Positions 46,966 through 57,560 of a DNA stretch of 64,000 bases are shown here, piece after piece. Both the position numbers and the translations under genes were made by a program. This stretch comes from Plectrocnemia conspersa (Eukaryota > Arthropoda > Insecta > Trichoptera > Polycentropodidae): NCBI GenBank assembly GCA_009617715.1, contig VTFK01000343.1:558001-622000 (forward strand). The letters are read 5' to 3'. The number at the start of each line of letters is the position of its first letter. Within the stretch, counting starts at the first letter, position 1. Under the pieces are notes generated by a model. It was given only the letters and a program-made list of their open reading frames with translations. It did not search any database and had not been told where the DNA came from.

Positions 46966-49529
46966 ATTTTTTACACTTTTAGATAATCTTTTACTTAACT
47001 AATTTATTTATTTTATATAATATTTAACACTTTTTATATTTTGAACAAGTTCATTTAACTTTACTATGGTGAACGGTATCAATTATCAAAATCAATCAAT
47101 AATTTAGAATAAAAGTGTGTGTTTAGTGAAAATATTTTTTTAGAAAACCTTTATTTTTTAAATAAAAATGTAGAGATCAATAAAATATTTTAATATCAGA
47201 GTTACCTATAAAATTAAATGAATGAATCATCAGAACAACATTTCAAAATCAAAAAAATAGTCAGTGAAACTAATAAGAAAAAACTGGAAATATTTTGGCT
47301 TCACCTCAATAAATTAACCTCGAAAGTTAAAACACAATTTGATTAGACTTAAAATTATTGGTATAATGGATATGTTACTATTTTTATTTATTATTCTATA
47401 TTTTTAACACTTAAGAAAATAATTATGATAATGTTTTTAGTAGGAGGTTTTTGCCAACTTTTCCTCAACCCAAACACTCACAGCTTATACAAGACACTTA
47501 AATGTATTTATATATCAATTGCACCTGTAAATAATATTATGTTAAATAAATAAATTGTTTAAGTTTTTTTATAATATTATACAATACAAAAAAATCAATT
47601 TTTGAAATCATAAAAATTTCAGACATATCTGTAATTTCGTATTGGATTTTTAGAAATTTTCATCGTTAATTTATTTTGAGGCATAGAATAAAATTTGTAA
47701 TAAAACGATCGAATAGTATTCACGTGTACTTTATAACGTTTCTTTAAATAATAATGTAAACGAAAAAAATTTTAGCAACACGCGTGCGCTGTAAAAAGCA
47801 ACTAAGAAAAATGCATGGGCAGTGGGAGAGGTTTCAGATGTAGGTTAAGTGCAACAAAAGGGAGTAAGCCATTAATACATACGTTTATACATAGCATCGC
47901 TACAAGTGTAAAAACAAATCTATTTGATTTACAGTATTTATTCGCGTTAAACGAGTACCGCATAAATTGCGGGATAAGTGTGTTGTGACTTCCTGAATTA
48001 AATTATTGATGAGACATAGTTTACAGTACGTCAGTTATAACAAATTATTATTTTTTTTAAATGTTGAAATATGTATAACTATTATTATCCTTATCGAAAA
48101 TCGAGCGATTTCACTGTGCTCACAAGTTAAGCATAAAACTACCGAATGTGAATTTTTGAGAAACATTTGATGGACATGACCAGGTTTAAAAAATATTTGA
48201 TGAACAACAAAAAAAGCATGAATGAAATTTATTTTGCACAAGACATCTGTGCAAAATCAAGATAAATAAATGATTTTGGGGTGCATCTTATATTCCGGAA
48301 TGGAAGGTATTTACTTCATTGATTGAAGAGTGAGAATAGTGTATTATAAAATAGTCCAGATTTTTGCCTATCAATGGAAAAGCATGTGGGCAAACATTTC
48401 GGCTGTAACATCATGTCATCATACGAAAAATGTTAGTAATGTTTTTTTCTATTAATTGCATCAAAGTAGTAAAGATAAGAATAAAAACTATATTAAAATA
48501 TTATAAATTGTACGGAAAATTGTGGAATTAAATCCTTTGCCTGGTCCTTGAATAGTCTTAAATTAAACCGATGAAATATATATTAACTATAATTTTTTTT
48601 AAAAAAATTGCACAACTTCACAATCAAACAAATAACTATAGAGATGAGCAAAAGAATGTCATTACGAATTTGACCACGAACTCATTAAGTCGATGATAAA
48701 TTAAATTCCTTTTAATGTTTTAGCAGTATTAAGGACCCAAGGGGGTCCAATAAAATATGTAATATTTATAAAGTATGGGGAATATAAGCATTTATTGAAT
48801 ATATACCATATTTTAACTTATTTACGAAATATGACGATATTTTTTTCACTAAAATAATACACCAAAATGACATTTTATTTGTTCTTAATTACAACTTGAG
48901 CTTAAAGTTGATGAAATTATTTCCAAAATAAATATAGTAATTTTACAATAACTTATTCAGCTTACTATTTTTTGCTAATATATGTAAAGCAATGTATGGA
49001 ATGCTTTTGTTAAATGCTGCTAAACAGATTTTTCATACATATTTAAAATATTATTATTTTAATTTAAAATATTTTTTATTGCAGGTAAAATAATATATAA
49101 TAGTTGCTGATACTGCTATTGTTAATTTATTTAGAAAAATAAATAATTTTAAATTTTGGATCATAGATGTGTGACACAAAATCTGCGACTAATACATGAT
49201 TAAAAATTATGTAGGTAGAGTTACTTTATTTGCTACATTAAAATGCCTGTTTTTTAAATAAATATAACTAACAGCAAAGCTTAATTACTTATCTTATATA
49301 TTATTACAAATTGGGTTTCAAAAATCTATAATTAAGGTATAAGGCATCAAGTTTTGTATATGACGTAAATATTTTTGATAGATATTCAATATATGCTTTT
49401 TTAAATATCATTGCTACATAAACCTAATACAATTCTGTATTGAAAAGGCTTATATATATTTTGTAATGTTAGATTATAAATTATGTAGAAGAGCGTATCA
49501 CAAAATATTATATTAATAAATAAACATAC

Positions 49530-49717
49530 CTGAGTTTGCGTAAGTCCTAAGCTCGCCGCTAATTCTGCTCTTTCGGGTAACGCTAAATACTGCGTTCTTT
49601 GGAAACGTCTATTTAACTGTTGTAGTTGTAGTGAACTGTATATGGTGCGTGGTTTTCTCATTTTCTTCCCTTTGCCATTTACTCGTAACGAACTCTCTTC
49701 TCCGATGCTGCATTTTT
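49530..49717 (-). CDS. Dll: Distal-less homeobox exon (5' two thirds of homeodomain)
   Basis: Internal coding exon of the Distal-less/Dlx homeodomain transcription factor, which in arthropods specifies distal limb and other appendage fates in the nucleus. The 188-bp exon starts with two bases that complete a codon from the previous exon (so that intron is phase 1), then reads 62 codons: 18 residues ending in the basic stretch [13 protein letters not shown] linker, then homeodomain residues up to Gln44 (RKPRTIYSS, helix 1 [14 protein letters not shown], helix 2 [17 protein letters not shown]). [12 protein letters not shown] is the arthropod Dll form; vertebrate Dlx proteins usually read LQALNRRFQQTQ. 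The acceptor is a T-rich tract ending TATAG; the donor is CAG|GTATGT. An intron at Q44/V45 is common in the Dll/Dlx family. The recognition helix (V45 onward) is not in the window, nor is the N-terminal coding exon. The open frame that runs on past the donor is intron read-through. The reading frame is intact and the exon is GC-richer than its flanks. Confidence 0.97.
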
Positions 49718-49839
49718 CTATAAAATAAATTAAAACACAAATTAAAATATTACAGTACAGCTAAACAACACACTTATCAATTGTGGCAGTAGACGGTAGT
49801 AGGCAGGCTATATTGAATTTTCAAACAGGCATAATTACA

Positions 49840-50230
49840 GGTGTGTGCGAGTTCTTAAATATCGATTAGGGGAACACTCGACTAACCATATAATTCACAC
49901 GAAACAATTCGACGGCGTTGAAATGTGCGCCATTGTTCCAGTTGTTCAAGGCCGACGAATGTGTATATGTGTGTTCATGTTTCGAAATCGCATTTTTTTC
50001 TCGTTTTTGTACGTAACATTCCAAAAAAATCGAAGGCGAGATGATGTCCGATAGGAAAATCGGTCCCTAGAGGTGCAACGGTAGAAATCGAAAAATCTCC
50101 CTAAAAGAGCTCTAATCTATCTATCTCTTACACGTTATTATTATTATTTAGAGCTTCGAAGAATCTCCCTCGGAAGGACGAACAAGTCGCCGAAGGCGAA
50201 CGATCCTATCTTCAAAATTAAACTCGAATA
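49840..50230. promoter_or_regulatory. GC-richer block next to the homeobox exon
   Basis: Starts about 120 bp upstream of the acceptor of the Dll exon. It holds ACGGCGTTGAAATG, AAGGCCGACGAATG, TCGAAGGCGAGATG and CTCGGAAGGACG. The 69-codon plus frame has no domain. Nearness to the exon could mean conserved intronic sequence. Confidence 0.3.
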
Positions 50231-50379
50231 TGCAGCTAATAAAATTGAGATAAAAACTTCATTGTAATAAAAATCGAATTTTTATACATTTTTTTAACTC
50301 TGACTTTTATCACATACGCGAGTACATAAATATTTTGTTGTTTTTTTGTATATGTATATTATTTTTATATATATATTTT

Positions 50380-50460
50380 TTGGACCGGCCGGCTATTGTG
50401 TTCGGGGCGGGGCCGCTATAATGTTTCAAGGGCCGAAATGGTGACGCACAAAATAATTAA
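50380..50460. promoter_or_regulatory. Short GC-rich island
   Basis: GGACCGGCCGGC, then TCGGGGCGGGGCCGC (a GC-box), about 60 bp long in AT-rich DNA. Candidate Sp1/KLF-type site. Confidence 0.3.
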
Positions 50461-50519
50461 TAAATTAATCATACACAAGTATATCTGATATGTGAAGAAA
50501 AATATTTTTTTATATAATA

Positions 50520-50710
50520 AATTAACTGTTTCAGTAAGGGCTTAGCTCGTACAATTAATGCTAATGCTGACCTGTGACATATCATAAATGTGATTTATAG
50601 GATCTGACCTCTAAGCACCAAGAGTGGTGATAGTTGATTCTGTATTGAAATTTACGTAATAATCGCAGCAGCGACTACCAGTCGCACGCTTTTCAATAAA
50701 TACCAGCTCT
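50520..50710. repeat. Possible SINE-like or inserted fragment
   Basis: GTAAGGGCTTAGCTCG resembles a tRNA 5' end/A box, but no B box follows at the right distance. GATCTGACCTC and CAGCAGCGACTACC give a mixed composition. Not assigned. Confidence 0.2.
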
Positions 50711-52189
50711 AATAATATGTAATAATAAATAATAATACAATTTTAAATACGCGTATATAATTATATTTTATATATTCACGATACGTCCCATAAGACAATA
50801 TGGTTGTGGAGATTCTTAACTTAATAAACAGTCAAAGCGTCGGTTAAAGTGTATCTACAATATCTACATTTGTTTTATTTGATTAATTTAATTGAATGCT
50901 ATATATAATAATAAAATTGTATGTAAAAGTTTGTTGCACATTGTTACATAAAAAAACATTAGAATGTGATAAATAAGATCAACAACTTCTTAGTAAATAG
51001 TGAAACACTAGACTAAAATCAAAGCTGTAAATCAGTGAAATGTATTTATTCATAGATTATTATTACAGCTTAAAATCAATAAATGTCTATTATATATATT
51101 TGTATAAATATTCATCACGATTATATGTGAAATTAGGAAAATCTAGGAAAACATACTCTTTGTTGATCAATCGGAAATATAATTATATATTAATCACAAA
51201 TTCTGATTTCTTAGATACAGTACAAATATGGGATTTTAAGTATTTTAGGTATTAAATACCGACTTGTACCACTACTCTATCGTTCTAGAATTTAAATTAA
51301 TTAACAATAAAAAAGGAGCTTGATTTCAACCACTCATACTATTTTTTTATTTTTTTATAATAAACTGTATTTATACTATTTTTTTATAATATATTGTTAC
51401 TCATGCGTAAAATGTAAAGCTAAGCTTTTTCTATTGGTTTTCATTTTAATTTGATTGTATTGCATTTTAATAAGGTTTGTTGCAAATTAAGCAAATAAAA
51501 CCAATGACATCAATAATAGGTGCTGTCAAATACAATTGAATTATTGATTGTAACAATTATAGTTTACTTTATAATATTTCTACGTATTTTATACTGCATT
51601 TTGGTTATCCTTATATCATTCTTTTACTCACATTGTCTTTAAATTATGTGAGGCATGAAGAGCGCAGCATAACCATGAACTCTATAAATGATTTATTAAC
51701 GTTAGTACAATTTAAAATATAAAAATATTGATAGACGGGTAGTTAAATTTGTCTTTGCCATGCTTTATGGTAATAAATATGGCGTTGTTCGGTAATCGCT
51801 GTTGAGCTCGGTTGTCAACTTTTTCATGTTTTATATCAATATTGTTATGAACAGGCAAAATATAGAAAAACAACATTTTTTATCATATGTTTTTACTGAT
51901 ACCTATGATAAAAAGATAAATTAAAAAATCGTTTTATAATCGACGAACCTTATGCCAAGAAGTTATGCTGAAAAATGAAGTAATGTGTCATTGGATAAGT
52001 AACTCTTTTCTGAGTTGAGCAGATGCCATGTTGAAAATAAATATCGAATTGTAAATCTAATAGTCTAGACTTTGTATCTCAAGTTTTAAAATAATACAAC
52101 AATAGATTTTAAATTAAATAAAATATATAGATACCGTGAGGTTAGATCCGAGATAATAATATTATATTTTATACTATTTATGCATTTTA

Positions 52190-52640
52190 AAGAGACATTC
52201 AGTGCGTCATCGCCTATCATAATCGTCTAGTACGTATAAGAAATTTACGACTCATCGTTAACGACGATAATCGGCAAATAATTGAAGCGAAGCACCTTTT
52301 CGGTAAGCGACGCCGTCTCACGTGTTTACATCAAGTTTACATTGGCGATGTTAAGTATGCCTTCTTTAAAATTGTAGGAACCAAAGAGCCGGAGGGTGGG
52401 ACGGGAAGCCCGCCCACCGCTCGACCCGACAGACCCAAAATAAACCCGAAAGGCCCCAGCAGACCCACCCAGAAATATTATTGTCTACACGTCTCTTGTG
52501 GCTCGGTCTGTTACCATACACACGCCGAATATGCTTCGACTGAAAAATATATTCAACGGCATAGTGAAAAAGAGCATAATGCCAGCCGGCCGACTCGAGT
52601 GTGTCATCGATCGAGAGATTAATCAAATTTTTCTTGTCTT
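52190..52640. promoter_or_regulatory. GC-richer block with forkhead-type sites
   Basis: CGTGTTTACATC and AAGTTTACATTGG (52320-52345) are two forkhead-like words in 25 bp. GC-rich CCGGAGGGTGGGACGGG and CCAGCCGGCCGACTCGAG follow. Frames of 86 and 101 codons on opposite strands overlap and have no domain. Confidence 0.35.
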
Positions 52641-53647
52641 TAGAAGCGCAAGATTTATGTTGTGGGTATTCGCCACGATATGTGGGGTCTACGAATATGT
52701 TCGTGCGATTGATAAAATTAACAGATTATATGGAAATAAAAGTAATTATTACTTCTCACACACTCGATTTGATTTCACAACACCCGTATATGAACAACCT
52801 TAATTCATTTTCAATGGACTAAGATTGATGAAATCTAAATATAAAAAATACACCTTAATGAGAAAATTTAATCCATAAATTTATTATAATTCAAAAGTCA
52901 TAATAAAATTATATAAAATATAACATATTAATGATTTTTATTATGGATTAAAATATAATTTATATTATTTTGTACTGGTTTCTATACAAAAAATAAATAA
53001 ATAATGCATTCATTATGCTTAGATTCTAATAAAATCAATTTAAATTTGAGAAAAACAGCATATTTCAAAGATATTCACTAAAATATATATATTATACTAT
53101 CATTCTTTATGTATGACCTACTAAAAACTTGATAGGACATACATAAATAACGATGCAAAACATTATGTTGAAGATTTTATAAATAAATGCATATTTTTAT
53201 TTTATTATAATATTATATAAGAAAATACTTATTTGCTTAAAAGATTCACAATAATATAAAGTACTTTAAATACTTACAAAAAATGTATTTGAATCAAGCA
53301 ATGTAAAAGCAGATGTAGCACATTTGTTGATTTAATTTTTTATAGACGTTCATTAAAATATTACCAAAACAGAAAAAAACACTTACTGGTTTATAATTAT
53401 TTTATAGTTAACAAATGAAAATAATAAAACAAAATAATACTACAAAGATAAAATATTTTTTAAAAAGCACAAAAGCTATTTAATAAATAATGTCAATTCA
53501 ATTATTTTATTTAAATGACGTTCTTAAAATACCTAAATTAATAAATATAGCAACAACAAGAATCAAAATTATTCTTGAAAGATAAATAAAAATAATTAAG
53601 GAATAAGCGACTAAAATTAATTTATATTTCTAATGTTAATTTATTAA

Positions 53648-53740
53648 AATGCAAGCACGATAGACTAGTGGTATAAGACGGTAACTAATATTCGAAAGAT
53701 CTAGGTGCAAATCCCAAATAAACCTCTGTGTTTTTATATT
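53648..53740 (+). mobile_element. tRNA-derived SINE, family D
   Basis: TAGACTAGTGGTATAAGAC resembles the D-arm/A box of tRNA-Glu, Asp and Gly-type genes. AGGTGCAAATCCC follows at B-box distance and is a diverged B box. No acceptor stem closes it. It is a degenerate SINE head or an old tRNA pseudogene. Confidence 0.5.
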
Positions 53741-54114
53741 AGTGAATTAGTAATTATTATATAATTATAATTCTAATCGATCATCACAGATTAGGTGTTC
53801 TTAGATTTTCCTAAGCTCATAAGTAAATACCATAATAATAAATTCAAATCTGGCTAGTACGTACATATTGAGTACAAAAATTCTAATAATGCGATACTTC
53901 TGCTCATAATATATATAATATCATATAAGTATGAAATTTAAATATAATTTTAATAACTGGTGCATCAATAAATCTTCATGTTTCATAATTTCTATTGTGT
54001 TTAAAAGGTCAAAATTAGGAATAATTTTAATTATAGTTCCAATCGAACATCACAAAATTATGATTTCATATCTTTTCCCAATCTTACGAATGAATATCGT
54101 AATGATTATTTTAA

Positions 54115-54740
54115 ATAAGCTTGAGGGGCCCGACTCAAGAATATATTTTTAAAAAAATTGACATCAAATAACGAATCTGAACTAAACTAGTAGTTTGCGA
54201 TGTATGCATTTTAGATATAAGTTTCCTTTGCATTTTTTATACATACCAAAAAAAATAAAAAGAGTGGAACATTGCCTTCAAAAGCACCCACTTTCTACGA
54301 AGTACTTTCACAATTAGTATTTTTTGATACGGCTCCGTTTGTATTAAAATTTGTTTGCAAGTTATTACTGATTTTATTTCTTTCTGAACCTTATAAAATA
54401 TTACACTTTGTTGGGAGGAAATATCCAACAAATGTAAATGAGTAGCAGTAAATTTAGGTATTTGCTCTGAATTTTCAGAGCGACGAAAAAGGAAGAAGCC
54501 AAGAAATAACAAAGAATCAATGACAACACCAGCTGAATTATATTATGTTTTTATAGATTTTACTATTGATAATTTGACAACTAGATTTGCTGCAGCAAAA
54601 AAATAAATAATGCATTCATTTTCATGTGGTTATTTCGTGACTTGAATAATAATGAAATTCGGGAAAAAACAAAAGAACTGTGAAACAAATATAACGATGA
54701 TTTTGGTGAAACAGTTCATTTAAAATTAATATGTGATGCA
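54115..54740 (+). pseudogene. hAT transposase fragment, TTF/zf-MYM-like type
   Basis: Begins with AGGGGCCCGACT, a terminus-like string also at 13717. In plus frame from 54481 the protein reads KKPRNNKESMTTPAELYYVF followed by IDFTIDNLTTRF. This fits the R-T-RQ--R-N----PEEYYR--IFIPFLD--I--L--RF block of zf-MYM/TTF-type hAT transposases. Upstream frames are broken. The flanks of the element are shared with 13690-13940, which lacks most of the coding part. The source family assignment is from motif wording only. Confidence 0.6.
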
Positions 54741-54841
54741 AATATTGAAATAAATAATATTTTACTCATACAGTTGCAGAATAAAATTATTCTAAATATT
54801 GTTATTGGTTTAAGATTATTTTTTACAATACTAGTAAATGT

Positions 54842-54905
54842 CAGGGACGTCATTTGGGAGAGGGTCAGGTGGGGGCATTTCGCCTCCTTGAATTTTGCCA
54901 GAAAA
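54842..54905 (+). mobile_element. hAT-like terminus
   Basis: CAGGGACGTCATTTGGGAGA followed by a G-rich stretch resembles the CAGGGGCGT-type ends of zf-MYM hAT elements. It lies between the transposase fragment at 54.1 kb and the R1 copy at 55.1 kb. No 8-bp duplication could be paired with it. Confidence 0.35.
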
Positions 54906-55059
54906 ATGCATGTCATTCAATGAAATTATATGAATCTTAATGAAGTAAAATATTAAAAAAACGACCACTGGCCTAATTTTGCCTTTACCTTAGAAAAAGC
55001 TTGTCAGCTTAAATCTATTATAAAAATATTTTTTAAAATATCATTTCAATGGAATTATA

Positions 55060-55770
55060 TCGTTAATAATTTTTACTGGTAGATGTATATATATATTTAC
55101 CAGTGAAAATATAATTTATCTGGCAGGTGCTAGTAAAATTATTTGATTTCAACTATTTATATATACATTTACATATATATATCATTATTTATTTACATGC
55201 GATGTATAAATTTTATAGTGAATGTGTATTTTTCAGTGAAGTTATATTTTCACTAGTGAAGTCCAAATATATTTTCAACAGTTGATACATATTTCTACTA
55301 GCGAAAATATATTTTAACTGATAGGCGATATCTATGAAACTCAATTTTCCAGTTGCGAAACGCCCATTTTCTGTTCAAACCCAAACCTAACCTTATTAAA
55401 GTTCTAAAAATACTCCAAAATATAAACTAAGTCAACTTAGTTTTTAGAGGAAAATAAGCGGAAGAAGTACAGACAGACGTCGCATATTTCTCCATAGTCT
55501 GCTATATTACACAACGATTTAAAAAAAATAGAAGCTATCCTAATCGATATTACTACGAACTTTTGATATAATAGTATTGCTCAAACTGTATTTAAACCGA
55601 ATTTTAGTAACGCTCGGTAACGAGCGTACACACTGCGATGGCGACGGCACGATTTTATTGCTTTTGACGTGGATTTTTGACTTCTGAAAAGGGATAATTG
55701 TTTTTTGCGCTCTCCTATTCGTCAGAATTCGGTTTAGATATGCCTCATTCGATTCTCACTTATTTTAAGT
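55060..55770 (+). mobile_element. R1 dispersed repeat, copy with right hairpin arm
   Basis: Follows copy 1 block by block: CCAGTGAAAATATAATTTAT, AGTTATATTTTCACTAGTGA, CAGTTGCGAAACGCCC, CAAACCCAAACCTAACC, GAGGAAAATAAGCGGAAG. It then jumps to CGCTCGGTAACGAGCG and the right arm only, ending with AGGGATAATTGTTTTTTGCG. Most of the left arm is deleted. It lies 3' of the hAT remnant at 54.1 kb, as copy 1 lies 3' of 13.7 kb. Confidence 0.65.
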
Positions 55771-55949
55771 CGTAATTTTGTTATAAAAAACACAAATATA
55801 AACGCTAGAATGTTTCCACTGCATGATTTTTTTGCCTTTGGTGTGGATTTTGAAAAAGGAACCCCTTAAATTTGGTCAAAAAATGCATATCATTTAATAA
55901 AAAAAAATATATTATACATTAAATATTTAAAAAAATATATATTAATACA

Positions 55950-56099
55950 ATCCCACATTCCGAAAACATCCATGTGTTTGGCAAGCTCGTTGAGAAGCTG
56001 AATGGCTCGTGCAAGAGGAGCGTTCTCAAGTATTAACTTTCTGGTCGCGACAAACAAGAATAAGGGACGCAATCGTGACTCTCTAGGCACTCTAAAATT
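55950..56099 (-). pseudogene. LINE C-terminal fragment
   Basis: About 50 in-frame residues with NFRVPRESRLRPLF, a Thr-centred segment, then ENAPLARAIQLLNELA and a D-F pair. This is the conserved tail seen at the end of insect Jockey/CR1-like ORF2 proteins (Y-RR-P..LRP....T......SPLARA..LYN......D-F). It probably represents a 5'-truncated insertion. Whether it belongs to the same element as the RT fragments cannot be judged here. Confidence 0.6.
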
Positions 56100-56739
56100 C
56101 GCTATATTATTTTTAGGTACTGTATATATGTAAATTGGGGTGAAATATCTTAATTTAAAATGGTATTTTCCATGGATTCCTAGCAATTTAATTTTTTAAT
56201 TCGTATTATCTTTGCCATAATAATAAATTAGTAACATGGAAAATAGTTAAATATGGCAGGAATTAACTTAAGAGATGCTTCTCCCATGATCAATTTTATA
56301 TTGCAATGTTACGAGGAAGAATACGAATTAACATATAGAAAAATATTATTCTTTTCCATTCACAACTATAGCTCTAAAAAAATTTACTTTCAAAAAAGTT
56401 TTAGTGAAAATGAAGCCTTGTTATTTTTAACTAAAATAAGATTTAACTTTGATTTATTCTGTTTTGTTGCTTATGCTTATTTTTATGAAATGAACTTTCT
56501 AAAATACAGGGTAGCAAAATTATTGGTAAAAAAGTCATGTCTCAATTTATTTAATTATAATTAGTCAAGGAACCATGCTATGCAAATATTTTGTGTTTTT
56601 TTAAACACCGTTACATACATATTCAGTAAACTTATTACTTATATAATAAGGATACTATGGATGTAGTATTTATTGGCTTACTTTTTTAGAAAATGGCAAG
56701 TCTATTTTCGTCAAATGGGAATTTAAAAAAAATCGATCA

Positions 56740-57560
56740 CACCGCCGCCGCAACACTTTCAGTGGTACACAAAATTTAATAACGTGTCATTTCGAGAGTG
56801 GAAAGTTTCGGAAACGCTTCCGCGATATCGAAAAGTTAGAAGAAGGAGAAATAAGAAATCAAACACCCGCGGCGAGTTTTCGTCGGACATAAATCAAGTG
56901 GGCCACAGTGTCGGGAGCGTAATTAGGGGTTCCGAGACGACACGTACGGCAAAGAGCGGGACGAAACAAGAAGATGTGAAGTAATAAAAAAATAATATCA
57001 AGAAGAAGGAGAATATGGCGTAACAGGATGTGCACGGCGTGTATAATGTGTAATTGATGTACAAATAATACTACCAAAGGCTACCGTTGGGCCCGCGGCC
57101 GCAGATTCAATGCGACGACTGTACGTGTACAGTTCAGCCGCAATAAAAAATCTGATAAAATTATAAAACGTCAAGCATACTTTTGGATATTATATAGAAT
57201 GTGTAGTGTATTTTCACTTGAACTGTTAAAATATAAACAGTTGATCAATCATAGTAACTAATAATCTAGTTCTCTAGTATAATTCAGAGCAAGTACTATT
57301 AAATGTTTAATTATCATTACACCTTTCGCAGGATGTGCGCACTGCGCATAATGTGCAATTGATGTAAATGCAGTACTAAAGCTACCGTTGGACCGCGGCC
57401 GCAGATTTATTACACCGAGTGTACAGTTAAGGCCGCAATCAATACCGGCTATCGGCCGTGGAAATCCATTGCGGGCCGAAATAAAAAAAAACGTTAATCG
57501 CAGCCCGCAAATCGGGTCCCACACACCTCCCGACTATTATTTAATGCCACCGATCGAGCG
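56740..57560. promoter_or_regulatory. GC-rich region containing the duplicated block
   Basis: About 800 bp of raised GC: ATCACACCGCCGCCGC, ACCCGCGGCGAG, GTGTCGGGAGCG, the duplicated GCGGCCGC blocks, CGGCTATCGGCCG and CGCAGCCCGC. Candidate regulatory region, or the site of an alternative Dll promoter or non-coding first exon; no direct sign of transcription. Confidence 0.35.
57018..57443. repeat. Direct duplication of a GC-rich block, about 300 bp apart
   Basis: Copy A (57018-57141) and copy B (57326-57443) share CAGGATGTGC, TAATGTG-AATTGATGTA, CTACCGTTGG, CGCGGCCGCAGATT and GTGTACAGTT. Offsets are 301-306 bp. The two copies differ by many substitutions, so the duplication is old, yet the GC-rich core with a NotI-type octamer is kept in both. 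It lies in the Dll upstream intron. A regulatory role is inference. Confidence 0.7.

Larger units (their letters stand above)
1..49529 (-). other. Dll: Dll intron inside the homeobox (partial, >49.5 kb)
   Basis: On the minus strand everything below the donor at 49529 should be intron until the exon that starts with homeodomain Val45. I scanned for the reverse complement of the Trp-Phe-Gln-Asn-Arg codons and found no match, so the intron seems to run off the window. It is filled with AT-rich DNA, mobile-element remnants and scattered GC-richer blocks, listed separately. Stretches in which I see nothing specific include about 510-1400, 5200-5800, 18030-19600, 21450-22650, 36000-37200, 39460-41050 and 47000-49400. 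Confidence 0.7.

Noticed and set aside
52366..52803. Opposing 86- and 101-codon frames as a possible Dll N-terminal exon
   Set aside because: Neither has the Tyr/Pro/His/Ser-rich Dll N-terminus or the SAF-ELQQH-type motif, and no fitting splice donor with phase 1 was seen.
54237..54512. 91-codon minus-strand frame
   Set aside because: The plus strand of the same DNA encodes the hAT transposase motif; the minus frame is its shadow.
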